DNA of 64,000 nucleotides from Trinickia symbiotica (lineage in GTDB: Bacteria; Pseudomonadota; Gammaproteobacteria; Burkholderiales; Burkholderiaceae). A program made the translations under genes and the position numbers. The DNA lies in NCBI RefSeq assembly GCF_002934455.1, contig NZ_PTIR01000012.1:1-64000 (forward strand), in the 5' to 3' direction. Under the pieces are notes generated by a model. It ran no database searches, was not told the origin of the DNA, and worked only from the letters and a program-made list of their open reading frames with translations. The first letter of the stretch is position 1, and each line of letters opens with the position of its first letter. Below, one piece after another: positions 34,521 through 43,965 of the stretch.

Positions 34521-35962
34521 GCACGAGCCCGATGCAATTCGTTCCCGCCGCGGATTTCAAGGCGCGCGCACGAGCCGCACTGGACGACCCGTTGCTGCGC
34601 AAAAGCATGCGCGGAGCGATGAACTTTCTGCAAACGAAACGCGCCGCGCAGTTTCCCGACGAAGACGAACGCGAAGCGCTGCGCGACCTTGGCGAAGCCG
34701 TTCGCCGGCACGCACTCGCGCGCTTGCCCGAATTGCTCGTGCAACTGGAGACGAAGCTGACGGCCGCGGGCGTCCGCGTCCATTGGGCCGAAACGAGCGA
34801 AGAAGCCAACGCCATCATTCATGACATCGTGGCAAGCCACGGCGCGCGCCGCGTCATCAAGGGAAAATCGATGGCGAGCGAGGAGATGGAGCTCAACCAT
34901 TACCTCGGCGAGCGCGGCATCGATTGCCTCGAGTCCGACATGGGCGAATACATCGTGCAGATGGCAGGCGAGAAGCCCTCGCACATCGTCATGCCGGCCA
35001 TCCACAAAACGCGCGAGCAGATCGGCGAGCTGTTCGAAGCGCATATCCCCGATACCTCGTATACGGAAGACGTCGACGAGTTGATCCAGACCGGCCGGCG
35101 GGCATTGCGCGGCGCATTCGTCGAAGCCGATGTCGGCATCTCGGGCGTCAACTTCGCGGCGGCTGACACCGGTACATTGTGGCTCGTCGAGAACGAAGGC
35201 AACGGCCGGCTTTCCACGACGGTGCCCGCCGTGCACATCGCGATCATGGGCATCGAGAAGGTCGTGGCGAAACTCGAGCACATCGTTCCGCTCGCGAGCC
35301 TGCTCACACGCTCGGCAACCGGGCAGGCGATCACGACCTACTTCAACTTGATTTCCGGCCCGCGACGGCCCGGCGAGCTCGACGGCCCGCGCCAGATGCA
35401 CCTCGTGCTGCTCGACAACGGCCGCACGCAAGCCTATGCCGACCAACAGTTACGCGCGACGCTGCAGTGCATTCGTTGCGGCGCATGCATGAACCACTGC
35501 CCGGTCTACTCGCGCATCGGTGGGCAAGCGTACGGCACGACCTACCCTGGACCGATCGGCAAAATCATTTCCCCTCATTTGCTGGGGCTCGACGCGACCG
35601 CCGATTTGCCGACAGCCTCGAGCCTTTGCGGCGCGTGCGGCGAAGTATGTCCCGTTCGCATACCGATTCCGCAATTGCTGGTGCGGCTGCGGACGGAGGC
35701 AAATCGCGCACCGGATGAGCAGGTTGCACACCCGCTGCGCGGCCAGGGCGCGAGCCATAGTCGCGGCGAGCAGCTCATCTGGCGATTCTGGAGCGGCGCG
35801 TTCTCGCATCCGCGCGTGTATCGATTCTTCCGCTGGTCGGCCACGCGGCTGCGCGCCTTGACGCCCGCGCGGCAAATGGGATGGACGCAGCATCGGATGC
35901 CGCTGAAACCGGCTGCGCGCAGCTTGTCCGATCTGCTGCGCGAGCGCGGACAACCGGAATGA
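34517..35962 (+). CDS. lutB: Lactate utilisation iron-sulfur protein LutB
   Basis: The 481-residue protein has an N-terminal LUD region (AADTGTLWLVENEGNGR) and two 4Fe-4S ferredoxin motifs, CIRCGACMNHCPVY (about 310-325) and CGACGEVCPV (about 365). A basic C-terminal region of about 90 residues follows. It should carry electrons from L-lactate. It is the last gene of the lutACB operon; no lactate permease lies beside it. Confidence 0.92.
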   Translation: MSTSPMQFVPAADFKARARAALDDPLLRKSMRGAMNFLQTKRAAQFPDEDEREALRDLGEAVRRHALARLPELLVQLETKLTAAGVRVHWAETSEEANAIIHDIVASHGARRVIKGKSMASEEMELNHYLGERGIDCLESDMGEYIVQMAGEKPSHIVMPAIHKTREQIGELFEAHIPDTSYTEDVDELIQTGRRALRGAFVEADVGISGVNFAAADTGTLWLVENEGNGRLSTTVPAVHIAIMGIEKVVAKLEHIVPLASLLTRSATGQAITTYFNLISGPRRPGELDGPRQMHLVLLDNGRTQAYADQQLRATLQCIRCGACMNHCPVYSRIGGQAYGTTYPGPIGKIISPHLLGLDATADLPTASSLCGACGEVCPVRIPIPQLLVRLRTEANRAPDEQVAHPLRGQGASHSRGEQLIWRFWSGAFSHPRVYRFFRWSATRLRALTPARQMGWTQHRMPLKPAARSLSDLLRERGQPE

Positions 35963-36041
35963 CGACAAGGCCCGCAATCAGTTAGCACCACGAAAGAATC
36001 GCCACCAGCCATCGTCATCGGCGCGCTAAGCGCGGACCCTG

Positions 36042-36338
36042 TCAACGGGGCGGCGGCTTTTTCGCAGGCAGCGGCTGATCGAGGCCGGGTTCCGCCGGCG
36101 CGGGGATAGCTTCACCGAGCGGCTCCGAAGTTTCGGCCGGTGGCGCCTCCGTCGGCTCCTCCGGACGCTCGGCCGTTTCGTCGGAAGTCTCGTCAGGGTG
36201 CGTTGTCGGTGGCAGTGGCCGATCAAGGCCCGGCTCCTCCGGCGCGGGCACGGCGTCGCCAATTGGCTTGGGGAGATCGGTGGGGGGTTCTCGCGGCGCC
36301 TCATCAGGCGCTTCGGTTTTGCCGGGTTGTTTGCTCAT
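36042..36338 (-). CDS. Small Pro/Glu-rich protein with a duplicated segment
   Basis: The 98-residue product is acidic, proline-rich and probably disordered. A 19-residue unit occurs twice: PIGDAVPAPEEPGLDRPLP and PLGEAIPAPAEPGLDQPLP, separated by a spacer rich in E, T and P. There is no signal peptide. GGGAG stands nine bases before ATG 36338. No family is recognised and function is unknown. Confidence 0.55.
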   Translation of the reverse strand: MSKQPGKTEAPDEAPREPPTDLPKPIGDAVPAPEEPGLDRPLPPTTHPDETSDETAERPEEPTEAPPAETSEPLGEAIPAPAEPGLDQPLPAKKPPPR

Positions 36339-36486
36339 GGCAGTCATCTCCCGATTGCAATAATGCCCGCACGTCGGGAAGCATCGGTCGCGTCGACATC
36401 GATGCATGCGGACGCCAACCAATTTACATTCCGTTGGCCGCGATGTCGAATCCGGGGCCGAACTGAAGCGGCTCAGCGCTTCTCCA

Positions 36487-37149
36487 TTACGATCCCAACA
36501 GCCCGGCTGCGATATTGACGCATAACCCGAGCACCGCCGCATTGAAGAAGAACGAGAGGATCGATTGCGCGAGCGCGGTACGCCGTGCCTCCTTCGAGCA
36601 AACCGTGACGTCGGACGTCTGGGATGCCACGGCGATCGTGAACGAGAAATAAAGGAAGTCCCAGTAGTCGAGCTCGGGGTTTTCTTCCGGAAATTTCAAC
36701 GATGTCTTGTCGCCCGACTGATGGTAGTAACGCGCATATTGCAACGTGAAAATCGTCGGAATCAGGAGCCATGTGCCCACCATCGTCGCCCCTGTGAGCG
36801 TGTAATTCACAAGCGCAGCGCGGCCGCCGAGTCCCTTCGCCTGCGAGAGTTCGACGACGATCGCGACGATACTCGCGACGGCCGCGATCGTAATGATCGT
36901 CAGCATGGCCGTCGCGCCCTCGTCCTCGCGCTCGGCCACACGTTGCACTTCGGCCGGGCTCGCCTTCGCCATCCTGAACCAGATCAGGATCAGAAAGACC
37001 CACATGCAGCTGTCCCATGCCAGCAGTGCGTGCTGAATGGGACGCAAATGCCAGGGATCCAGAAGGTAGACGACGACACCGAAAATGAGACCGATGATGA
37101 AGCGGGGACGATTGGAGAAGAATCGCTGCGTCGCGCTCATTGTGCTCAT
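36487..37149 (-). CDS. DUF1345 family membrane protein
   Basis: The 220-residue protein has five or six hydrophobic segments: FIIGLIFGVVVYLL, WVFLILIWF, AMLTIITIAAVASIVAIVV, and further ones near the C-terminus. It has the DYWDFLYFSFTIAVASQTSDV signature of DUF1345, which resembles an ion-channel-like pore region. Function is unknown. The start at 37149 or 37140 is uncertain. It lies 21 bp downstream of the SMP-30 gene on the same strand. Confidence 0.8.
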   Translation of the reverse strand: MSTMSATQRFFSNRPRFIIGLIFGVVVYLLDPWHLRPIQHALLAWDSCMWVFLILIWFRMAKASPAEVQRVAEREDEGATAMLTIITIAAVASIVAIVVELSQAKGLGGRAALVNYTLTGATMVGTWLLIPTIFTLQYARYYHQSGDKTSLKFPEENPELDYWDFLYFSFTIAVASQTSDVTVCSKEARRTALAQSILSFFFNAAVLGLCVNIAAGLLGS

Positions 37150-37170
37150 TAGTGTCTTGGCCTTAAAGCG

Positions 37171-38082
37171 TTATGGCGCCACCCCGCGCACCGCAACGCA
37201 AAGAGAGTAAAGCGAGGAGTTCGCCGTGATGAAAAGGCGATTGCGCAGCCGTCCGCCGAATGTCAGGTTGGCGACGACTTCGGGAATCAGGATCTTGCCG
37301 AGCAGCTCGCCCGCGGGCGAGTAGCAGTGTACACCGTCGAGGGCACTGGTCCAGACGTTGCCCTGCTCGTCGATGCGCATGCCGTCGGGGATGCCTTCCT
37401 GAATCTCGACGAACACGCGGCCGTTGCGCAACTTGCCGTCGACGACATCGAATACGCGGATATGATGCGGCCCATTCTCGAAGTGCGACGCTCCTGAATC
37501 CGCGATGTAGAGCCGGCTCTCGTCGGGGGAAAACGCAAGGCCGTTCGGCTTCACGAAGTCGTCCGCAACGAGCACAGCCTCGCCGGTGCCACTTTTCGGC
37601 TGCACGCAATACACATTGCATCGGCCGATCTCGCTCTCGGCCCGGCCCCCTTCGTAGTCGCTGAGGATGCCGTAATCGGGATCCGTAAACCATACCGAGC
37701 CGTCCGATTTGACGATGACGTCGTTCGGCGAGTTGAGCCGTTTGCCGTCATAAGCCGAGGCCAGTACGGTGATGCTGCCGTCGTGCTCGGTGCGCGTGAC
37801 GCGTCGCAGGCCATGCTCGCATGTCACGAGCCGCCCCTCATGGTCCCGCGCATTCCCATTCGAAAAATTGGAGTTCGCGCGAAAGACCCCCACTCCCATG
37901 CCCGGCACCCACCGGAGCATGCGGCTATTAGGGATGTCGCTCCAGACGAGATAGTCGCCCGCCGGGAAGTAGACGGGGCCCTCGGCCCAAAGGCATTCGC
38001 CGTAGAGCTTTTCGAGCGGCGCATTCGGTTGGATCAGCGCGCGAAAGCGCGCGTCATGCACTTCGAATTCGGTCTTGTTCAT
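37171..38082 (-). CDS. SMP-30/gluconolactonase-family lactonase
   Basis: The 303-residue beta-propeller enzyme has the metal-site glutamate in ECLWAEGPVYFPAG, the conserved LNSPNDVIVKSDGSVWFTDP, NGLAFSPDESRLYIAD and IPDGMRIDEQGNVW. The family hydrolyses sugar lactones such as gluconolactone or L-arabinonolactone. ATG 38082 gives the normal length; an upstream start to 38154 reads non-conserved sequence. It is 114 bp downstream of the ABC permease gene, possibly in the same operon. Confidence 0.88.
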   Translation of the reverse strand: MNKTEFEVHDARFRALIQPNAPLEKLYGECLWAEGPVYFPAGDYLVWSDIPNSRMLRWVPGMGVGVFRANSNFSNGNARDHEGRLVTCEHGLRRVTRTEHDGSITVLASAYDGKRLNSPNDVIVKSDGSVWFTDPDYGILSDYEGGRAESEIGRCNVYCVQPKSGTGEAVLVADDFVKPNGLAFSPDESRLYIADSGASHFENGPHHIRVFDVVDGKLRNGRVFVEIQEGIPDGMRIDEQGNVWTSALDGVHCYSPAGELLGKILIPEVVANLTFGGRLRNRLFITANSSLYSLCVAVRGVAP

Positions 38083-38196
38083 GGGTGAGTTTATTCGGAC
38101 TGCCTTTTGGAGGAACACCGCGCGTGGCGAGATTTTAATCTTATTACTGTGCAATTTGTCATTGCACCACGGCGAACCTACAGCGATTGGGCGAAC

Positions 38197-39024
38197 TCAG
38201 GCGAACGAGCGGCTGGCCGCCGCCGCGCGCTTGCGCAACCAGTTCATGCAGGCGAACAAAGCAATGGCGAACGCCATCAACAGCGTGGCCACGGCCAGGA
38301 TCGACGGATCGATCTGGTCACGGATACCGCTCCACATCTGGCGCGGCACGGTCCGTTGCTCGGGCCCGCCGATAAACAGAATCACGATCACTTCGTCGAA
38401 CGAAGTCGCAAACGCGAAGATGCTGCCGGTCGCGACAGCGGGAGCGATCAATGGAAGCGTGACGCGCCGGAAGGTCACCCAGGGTGGAGCCCCGAGGCCC
38501 GCCGCGGCGCGAAGCAACGTTTGATCGAACGAGAGCAGCGATGCCGTCACTGTAATGACGACGAACGGCGTCCCGAGCGCGGCATGGGAGAGCACTACGC
38601 CCGCATAAGAATTCACGAGCCCTAGCGGCGAAAAAACGAGATAGAAACCCGCCGCGACCACCACGATCGGTACGATCATCGGGGACACGATGATCGGCAT
38701 GACAATCGAGCGGAACGGAAACTGCGTCCGGCTCAACCCGAGCGCGGCGAGTGTGCCGAGCACCGTCGCGATCAGCGTCGCGGCCGCGCCGATGCCGATG
38801 CTGTTCGCAAACGCCCGTTGCCAATCCGGTGAACTGAGCGCCTGCGCATACCAGCGCAGCGAAAAGCCCTGCATCGGGTAGGAGAAGAACGAACCGGAAT
38901 TGAACGACAGCGGCACGATCGCGAGAATCGGCGCAACGAGAAAAAAGAAAATGATCGCGCAATGCACGCGCAATCCGGCGGCAGCGATGCGCTCCGAAAG
39001 TAGCCGGGTCCGTCCGTCTTTCAT
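38197..39024 (-). CDS. ABC transporter permease, PotI type
   Basis: The 275-residue inner-membrane protein has six hydrophobic segments and the binding-protein-dependent permease loop LRAAAGLGAPPWVTFRRVTLP (the EAA region). It pairs with the PotH-type permease gene upstream (55-bp gap). Together with the ATPase and binding protein it forms a spermidine/putrescine-family importer. The start ATG 39024 gives MKDGRTRLL. Confidence 0.9.
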   Translation of the reverse strand: MKDGRTRLLSERIAAAGLRVHCAIIFFFLVAPILAIVPLSFNSGSFFSYPMQGFSLRWYAQALSSPDWQRAFANSIGIGAAATLIATVLGTLAALGLSRTQFPFRSIVMPIIVSPMIVPIVVVAAGFYLVFSPLGLVNSYAGVVLSHAALGTPFVVITVTASLLSFDQTLLRAAAGLGAPPWVTFRRVTLPLIAPAVATGSIFAFATSFDEVIVILFIGGPEQRTVPRQMWSGIRDQIDPSILAVATLLMAFAIALFACMNWLRKRAAAASRSFA

Positions 39025-39079
39025 CGGGGTCCGCCTGTAGGTGAGCGATATGAATGATCGTCGAGTCTTGCCGCCGCCG

Positions 39080-40336
39080 TTAGCCGAAGCGCAAGCGGTC
39101 GATACCGACCAGCCGGTTGAAGATGAAATAGAACACCGCCGTGAACACGACCAGATAGCACGACAGCGCACCCGCGAGGCCCCAGTTGAGCTGATCGTTG
39201 GTTTGCGATGCGATGAGCTGGCTGATCATCTCGTCCCCGGCGCCGCCGAGCAGGGCCGGCGTGATGTAATAGCCGAGCGCGAGCACGAACACGAGAAAAC
39301 ATCCGGCGCCGACACCGGGCAGCGTCTGCGGAATATAAACGCGCGCAAAAGCCTCCGCCGGGTGCGCACCGAGCGATTTCGCCGCGCGCATGTACACCGG
39401 GGAAACGTTTTTCATCACGGAGTAAATCGCGAGGATCATGTACGGCAGCAGGATATGCGTCATACCGATCAACACTCCGGTGCGGTTGAACACGAGCGGT
39501 AATGGATGATTGACGAACCCAAAGCTCATCAATGCGCTGTTGATGACGCCACCGGGTTGCAGCAGCACGTACCACGCAGTCGCGCGCACGAGCAGCGAGG
39601 TCCAGAACGGGATAATCACGAAGAGCATCAGGCGGTTGCTCTGCTTTTCCGGCAACGTCGCGAGCAGATATGCCACCGGGTAGCCGAACAAAAGGCATAA
39701 CAGCGTGACGGTCGCGCTGATCGTCACCGTGCGTCCAAAAGCTGCACGATAGACGGCACTATCGGCCGCGACGGGCGTCACCGAGCCATCGGGCCCGACC
39801 TTCGCATCGACGGCGTTCAGCAAATAGTCGGGTGTCGGCGAGATGGACGCACGCTTGAGCAAGCGCCACGTTTCCGGCGCGTTCCACCGTGGGTCGAGTT
39901 CGATCAGCGCGGGCTTCCATTGCGCGAAGGTCTGCGAACGCGTGGCGCGCGCCGTCTTGAAGAGCAGGCTGCGGAACTCCGGCTGATAAAAGTTCATGCG
40001 GCGCGCGATGTTGCCGAGCTGACCGTTCTCGCCCGCATCCTTCAGGTCATGCACCAGCGCGGCAAATGCGGGCTCGCCGGGGACACCCGCGGCGCTCCAC
40101 CCGGCGAGCGCCGCGCTCAGCTCCGGCATGCCGACGCGCACTTCGGGGTTCCGCACGCTACGGCCGAGCAGGCTCGCAATCGGCGCGACAAACGTGACGA
40201 GCAGAAACACGAGCAGCGGCAATGCGAGCAGCAGTGCGCGCGCCGCAGCCTTGCGGCGCGCGGCGCGGAACGACTCGCGGTCCGCGGCCTGCGGGCCGCG
40301 ATCAAAACGAACGGTGGCGGGCAGCGGCGTGTTCAT
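39080..40336 (-). CDS. ABC transporter permease, PotH/PotB type
   Basis: The 418-residue permease has a long periplasmic loop between segments 1 and 2 (residues 60-205) rather than the short loop of PotH, so it is larger than usual. The transmembrane permease domain follows (about 205-410), with the EAA-like MRAAKSLGAHPAEAFARVYI. It forms the other half of the membrane channel with the downstream permease. Confidence 0.88.
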   Translation of the reverse strand: MNTPLPATVRFDRGPQAADRESFRAARRKAAARALLLALPLLVFLLVTFVAPIASLLGRSVRNPEVRVGMPELSAALAGWSAAGVPGEPAFAALVHDLKDAGENGQLGNIARRMNFYQPEFRSLLFKTARATRSQTFAQWKPALIELDPRWNAPETWRLLKRASISPTPDYLLNAVDAKVGPDGSVTPVAADSAVYRAAFGRTVTISATVTLLCLLFGYPVAYLLATLPEKQSNRLMLFVIIPFWTSLLVRATAWYVLLQPGGVINSALMSFGFVNHPLPLVFNRTGVLIGMTHILLPYMILAIYSVMKNVSPVYMRAAKSLGAHPAEAFARVYIPQTLPGVGAGCFLVFVLALGYYITPALLGGAGDEMISQLIASQTNDQLNWGLAGALSCYLVVFTAVFYFIFNRLVGIDRLRFG

Positions 40337-40385
40337 CGCATTCCTGTCTCTCCGATCACGATTTTTTCCGGCGGACGTGACTGCC

Positions 40386-41438
40386 TTATTGCGTCAGCCA
40401 GTTCTGAAACCGCTTGTTGATCGCATCGGCGTTGTCCGCCCAGAACGTTGCATCGATCTGCAGCGGACGCTTGAAGTTGTCCGGCGCCGTCGGCAGATCA
40501 TTGAGGCGCGCCTTGTCGATCAGGGCAATAGCGTCCTTGCGCGGCGGCGCATAGGCGATGTACTTCGACAGGTCGGCATACGCCTGGGGCGTCGAGGACG
40601 AGATGATGAACTTCTGCGCCGCATCGGCATGCTTTGCGCCGTTGACCACCGCCCACCATTCGTAGTCGTAAACCTGCGCATCCCAGACAATCTTGAACGG
40701 CTTCTTGTCCTGATGCACTGCATTGTCGATGCGACCGTTATAAGCCTGCGTCATCACGACTGCACCGTCGGCAAGAAGCTGCGGCGCCTGCGCACCCGCC
40801 TCCCACCAAACGATGCTCGACTTGATGGTGTCGAGTTTCTTGAACGCGCGATCGACGCCGGCAGACGTTCCGAGTACTTTATAGACATCCTTCGGGGCCA
40901 CGCCGTCCGCGATCAGCGCCCACTCCATGGCCACCTTCGGTGACTTGCGCATTCCGCGCTTGCCGGGATATTTCTTCAAATCGAAGAAATCGTTGATGGT
41001 CGTCGGCGCGCTCTTCAGCTTGCTCGCGTCGTACGCATAAACGGTGGACCACACCATCGCCGCGACCGCGCAGTCGCTTATCGAGCCCGGCAGGAAATCG
41101 CTGGTGTTACCCAGCAACTTCTTGTCGAACTTTGCGATCAGGCCTTCGTCGCAGGCGGTGATCGCATCGTTGGTTTCGAGATCGATCAGATCCCAGGTCG
41201 GATTCTTCGCTTGTTCCATCGCCTGCAGTTTGGCGAGGCCGCCGTCGTACGATTCGGTCGCGAACTGGTCGCCGGTCTTCGCCGTGAACGGCTCGAACCA
41301 GGCCTTTTTCGCGGCGGCTTCATAGGCACCGCCGAAGGTCACGACGGAAATGGTCTCGGCCGCATGAGCCGCGACCGCAGCAAATAACGCAAACGCGCAG
41401 GTTGCGACGGTGGTCCGGAATGACGGGATAGTTTTCAT
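40386..41438 (-). CDS. Spermidine/putrescine-family ABC solute-binding protein
   Basis: The 350-residue protein starts with a signal peptide (about 1-26, cleaved after AHA-AE) and has the PotD/PotF pattern: ISVVTFGGAYEAAAKKAWF, WDLIDLETNDAI, KRGMRKSPKVAMEWAL. Family members bind polyamines, amines or opines. Ligand residues cannot be read safely. The operon with a Rieske oxygenase suggests an amine-type substrate that is demethylated or hydroxylated after uptake. Confidence 0.88.
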   Translation of the reverse strand: MKTIPSFRTTVATCAFALFAAVAAHAAETISVVTFGGAYEAAAKKAWFEPFTAKTGDQFATESYDGGLAKLQAMEQAKNPTWDLIDLETNDAITACDEGLIAKFDKKLLGNTSDFLPGSISDCAVAAMVWSTVYAYDASKLKSAPTTINDFFDLKKYPGKRGMRKSPKVAMEWALIADGVAPKDVYKVLGTSAGVDRAFKKLDTIKSSIVWWEAGAQAPQLLADGAVVMTQAYNGRIDNAVHQDKKPFKIVWDAQVYDYEWWAVVNGAKHADAAQKFIISSSTPQAYADLSKYIAYAPPRKDAIALIDKARLNDLPTAPDNFKRPLQIDATFWADNADAINKRFQNWLTQ

Positions 41439-41440
41439 TT

Positions 41441-42694
41441 CTAGTTGGCTCCTGCGATGAGTGGCGAGGCGGGTGAGGAAGCGGAAGCAGCGGAGTAGTC
41501 GGCGCCGTCGGTCGATGCGGCGGCATGCGGCGTGGCCGCCGCGGCGGGCAGCACCTTGCAGTCGTCGCGGCGCCAGGTGACGGCCGTTTGACTGCCGAGC
41601 GCGGGCAGATCGTGGCGCTCGGTGTTCGGCACCTTGACCACGACGGTTTCGCCATGGCCGAGCTTCAGATGCACGCGGTGATGGTCGCCGCAATAGACGA
41701 GTTCCTCGACGAGCGCCTGCACGATGTTCATGCTTTGCCGTGCCGCTTCCTGGGCGGCTTCGGGCGTCGCCGCGATATGCGCGCGCTCCGGGCGCAACGC
41801 GAGCATCGCGGTATCGCCGGTGGCGAGCCCCGCGCCCACACGACCATATACCGTGCTGCCGTCGCGGAGTTGCAGTGCGGCCCATTCGCCGTCGCCCACC
41901 AGGACGCGACCGGTCAGTCCGTTGTTCTCGCCGACGAAGTTCGCCACGAATGCATTGGCCGCGTTTTCATAGAGCTCCGTCGGCGTGGCGGCCTGCTGAA
42001 TGCGTCCGTCGGAGAACACGGCGACCCGATCCGACATCGTCAATGCTTCGTTCTGGTCGTGCGTCACATAGACGATCGTGAGCGAGAGCTCACGATGAAG
42101 CCTCATGATTTCGTATTGCATGCTTTCGCGCAGCCGCTTGTCGAGCGCACCGAGCGGCTCGTCCATCAGCACCACGCTAGGCTCGAAGACGAGCGCACGG
42201 GCAAGCGCGACGCGCTGCTGCTGGCCGCCCGATAACTGCGCCGGCCGCCGTCCCGCCAGCTGCGAGAGCTCCACCATCTCGAGCGCGCGCTTAACGCGCG
42301 TCTTCTGCTCGCCGCGGGCGATCTTGCGCACGGACAACGGAAACGCCACGTTCTCGGCGATCGTCATGTGAGGGAACAGCGCGTAGTTCTGGAACACCAT
42401 CCCGATGTCGCGCTGATGCGGCGGCTTATTGTCCAGACGCTTGCCGGCGAGGCGAATCTCGCCGCGCGTCGGCGATTCGAATCCCGCGAGCATCATCAGC
42501 GTCGTCGTCTTACCCGAGCCGGACGGCCCGAGCAACGACACGAACTCGCCTCGCGCAACGTCGAGGTCGAGCCCTTCGACGACGTTCGCTACGCCGTCAT
42601 AGGACTTGCTGACGCCCGAGAAAGAAATGAACGGATCGCTTGACATGAGAAGGTCGGCGGTTTGTTGGCTGTTCATACGCGGCGACGTTGTCAC
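41441..42694 (-). CDS. ABC transporter ATPase, PotA type
   Basis: The 417-residue protein has Walker A GPSGSGKT, Q-loop VFQNYALFPHMT, signature LSGGQQQR, Walker B VVLMDEP and H-loop VTHDQNEA, then a TOBE-type regulatory domain (about 275-360) and an Ala/Ser-rich tail. I use GTG 42694, which overlaps the Rieske stop by four bases; ATG 42676 and ATG 42646 are possible later starts, and no start has a clear ribosome binding site. Confidence 0.9.
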   Translation of the reverse strand: MTTSPRMNSQQTADLLMSSDPFISFSGVSKSYDGVANVVEGLDLDVARGEFVSLLGPSGSGKTTTLMMLAGFESPTRGEIRLAGKRLDNKPPHQRDIGMVFQNYALFPHMTIAENVAFPLSVRKIARGEQKTRVKRALEMVELSQLAGRRPAQLSGGQQQRVALARALVFEPSVVLMDEPLGALDKRLRESMQYEIMRLHRELSLTIVYVTHDQNEALTMSDRVAVFSDGRIQQAATPTELYENAANAFVANFVGENNGLTGRVLVGDGEWAALQLRDGSTVYGRVGAGLATGDTAMLALRPERAHIAATPEAAQEAARQSMNIVQALVEELVYCGDHHRVHLKLGHGETVVVKVPNTERHDLPALGSQTAVTWRRDDCKVLPAAAATPHAAASTDGADYSAASASSPASPLIAGAN

Positions 42695-43842
42695 ATTGCG
42701 CCAAGGCGGCTCGCGAGGTAGCGCGCGAAGTCGTAGTTCGGCCGCTCCAGCGGGCTCAGGCGGCCGGGCTTGGCGAGCGGCGCGTGCACACCGCGAAACA
42801 CCGCCTCGACGCCGCGCCGGTCTTCGGCGTTCACTTCGTCGAGCAGTGTCTTCAACGTCGCCATGTAGTCGGTGGCTTTAGGATCGTCGATGAATTCCGG
42901 CGCGAGTCCGCCGCCGAATCGAATATGCACTTTCCCTACGCCCATCGGTTGCAGTATCAGATACCAGAAGTAGCCGGGGGTGAGCGTGACGAGATGCGTC
43001 GGATAGATCGCGAGCAGCGCAGTCGTGCGGCGCCAATGGCCTTGCAGGCGCTGGTTGGCCGGATGCGCGTTGCCGATCGGCAGCGTCGCTTCCTTGGTGA
43101 TCCAGTGATAGTTGAACGCCCGGTGTCCTGGCGGGCACTCCATTTCGTCGAGCTTCGAGTGCGGACCGACGGTCGCGCGATGCAGCATCGGCAGGTGATA
43201 GCTTTCCATGAAGTTTTCCGCGAGGATCTTCCAGTTGGTATCCCACACGTGTTCTTCGTGGAAAGTCTCGACGTAATCGGTCATGCCGTACGGTTCGATG
43301 AGCGCACTCAGCTCGGCGAGGTGGGCGGAGACGGGCGGCGCATGCTCGTTCAGCGTCACATAGATCCAGCCTTGCCACGTTTCGCAGCGGACGGCGGGCA
43401 GCGCGTAATGCTCTTTGCAAAAGCCCGGCTGGCGATCCATCAACGGGGCGCCGGCAAGCTTGCCGTCGAGTGTGTAGTTCCAGGCGTGATACGGGCATAC
43501 GATGCGATGCACGTTGCCCTGCCCTTCGAGCAGCACCGACATTCGATGCAGGCAGACGTTCGAAAGCGCACGCAACGCGCCGTCCGTATCGCGCAGCACG
43601 GCCACCGGCTGGTCGCCGATGCGCGCCGTCAGGTAGTCGCCGCTCTGAGCAAGCGCGCTCGCCCGGCCCACGCACAACCACTCGTGTTCAAACAAATCAC
43701 GCTGCTCGAGCGTCAGGAACGCTTCCGACGTATAAACGCCAGGCGGCATCGCTCGTGCATCCTCGAACGGGCGCTCGCAGTTTTCGCGCAAGGCGCGGAC
43801 AAGGTCGAATCCAGCGTCCGGCGAAAGAGGAAAGGCTGCCAT
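42691..43842 (-). CDS. Rieske non-haem iron oxygenase, alpha subunit
   Basis: The 383-residue enzyme has the Rieske 2Fe-2S ligands in VCLHRMSVL and CPYHAWNY (about 95-120) and the mononuclear iron facial triad in WKILAENFMESYHLPMLHR (about 210-225) plus a later aspartate. It resembles the group of Rieske enzymes acting on quaternary amines such as glycine betaine, carnitine and stachydrine, but the substrate is not decided. AGGAGG stands five bases before ATG 43842. It is the first gene of the ABC importer operon; the reductase partner is not adjacent. Confidence 0.9.
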   Translation of the reverse strand: MAAFPLSPDAGFDLVRALRENCERPFEDARAMPPGVYTSEAFLTLEQRDLFEHEWLCVGRASALAQSGDYLTARIGDQPVAVLRDTDGALRALSNVCLHRMSVLLEGQGNVHRIVCPYHAWNYTLDGKLAGAPLMDRQPGFCKEHYALPAVRCETWQGWIYVTLNEHAPPVSAHLAELSALIEPYGMTDYVETFHEEHVWDTNWKILAENFMESYHLPMLHRATVGPHSKLDEMECPPGHRAFNYHWITKEATLPIGNAHPANQRLQGHWRRTTALLAIYPTHLVTLTPGYFWYLILQPMGVGKVHIRFGGGLAPEFIDDPKATDYMATLKTLLDEVNAEDRRGVEAVFRGVHAPLAKPGRLSPLERPNYDFARYLASRLGAM

Positions 43843-43884
43843 GCGGGCCTCCTGGCGGTGCGTGCATGCGATGAGCACCAATCT

Positions 43885-43915
43885 AACAATCCAAATTACT
43901 AGGTAAAATATTGTT
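43885..43915. promoter_or_regulatory. Candidate operator/promoter region of the Rieske-ABC operon
   Basis: An AT-rich palindromic stretch lies between the LysR gene end and the Rieske gene start. AACAAT (43885-43890) and ATTGTT (43910-43915) flank TTACTAGGTAA (43896-43906). The nearly concentric symmetry suggests a regulator-binding site, most likely for the adjacent LysR protein. Confidence 0.4.
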
Positions 43916-43965
43916 TTTGGATGCATTGAATAGGCCGAGCCTATGCGAAGCCGCTCCGGAGCCCG

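Noticed and set aside
42688-43902. 404-codon plus-strand frame opposite the Rieske gene
   Set aside because: Antisense shadow of a gene with intact iron-ligand motifs.
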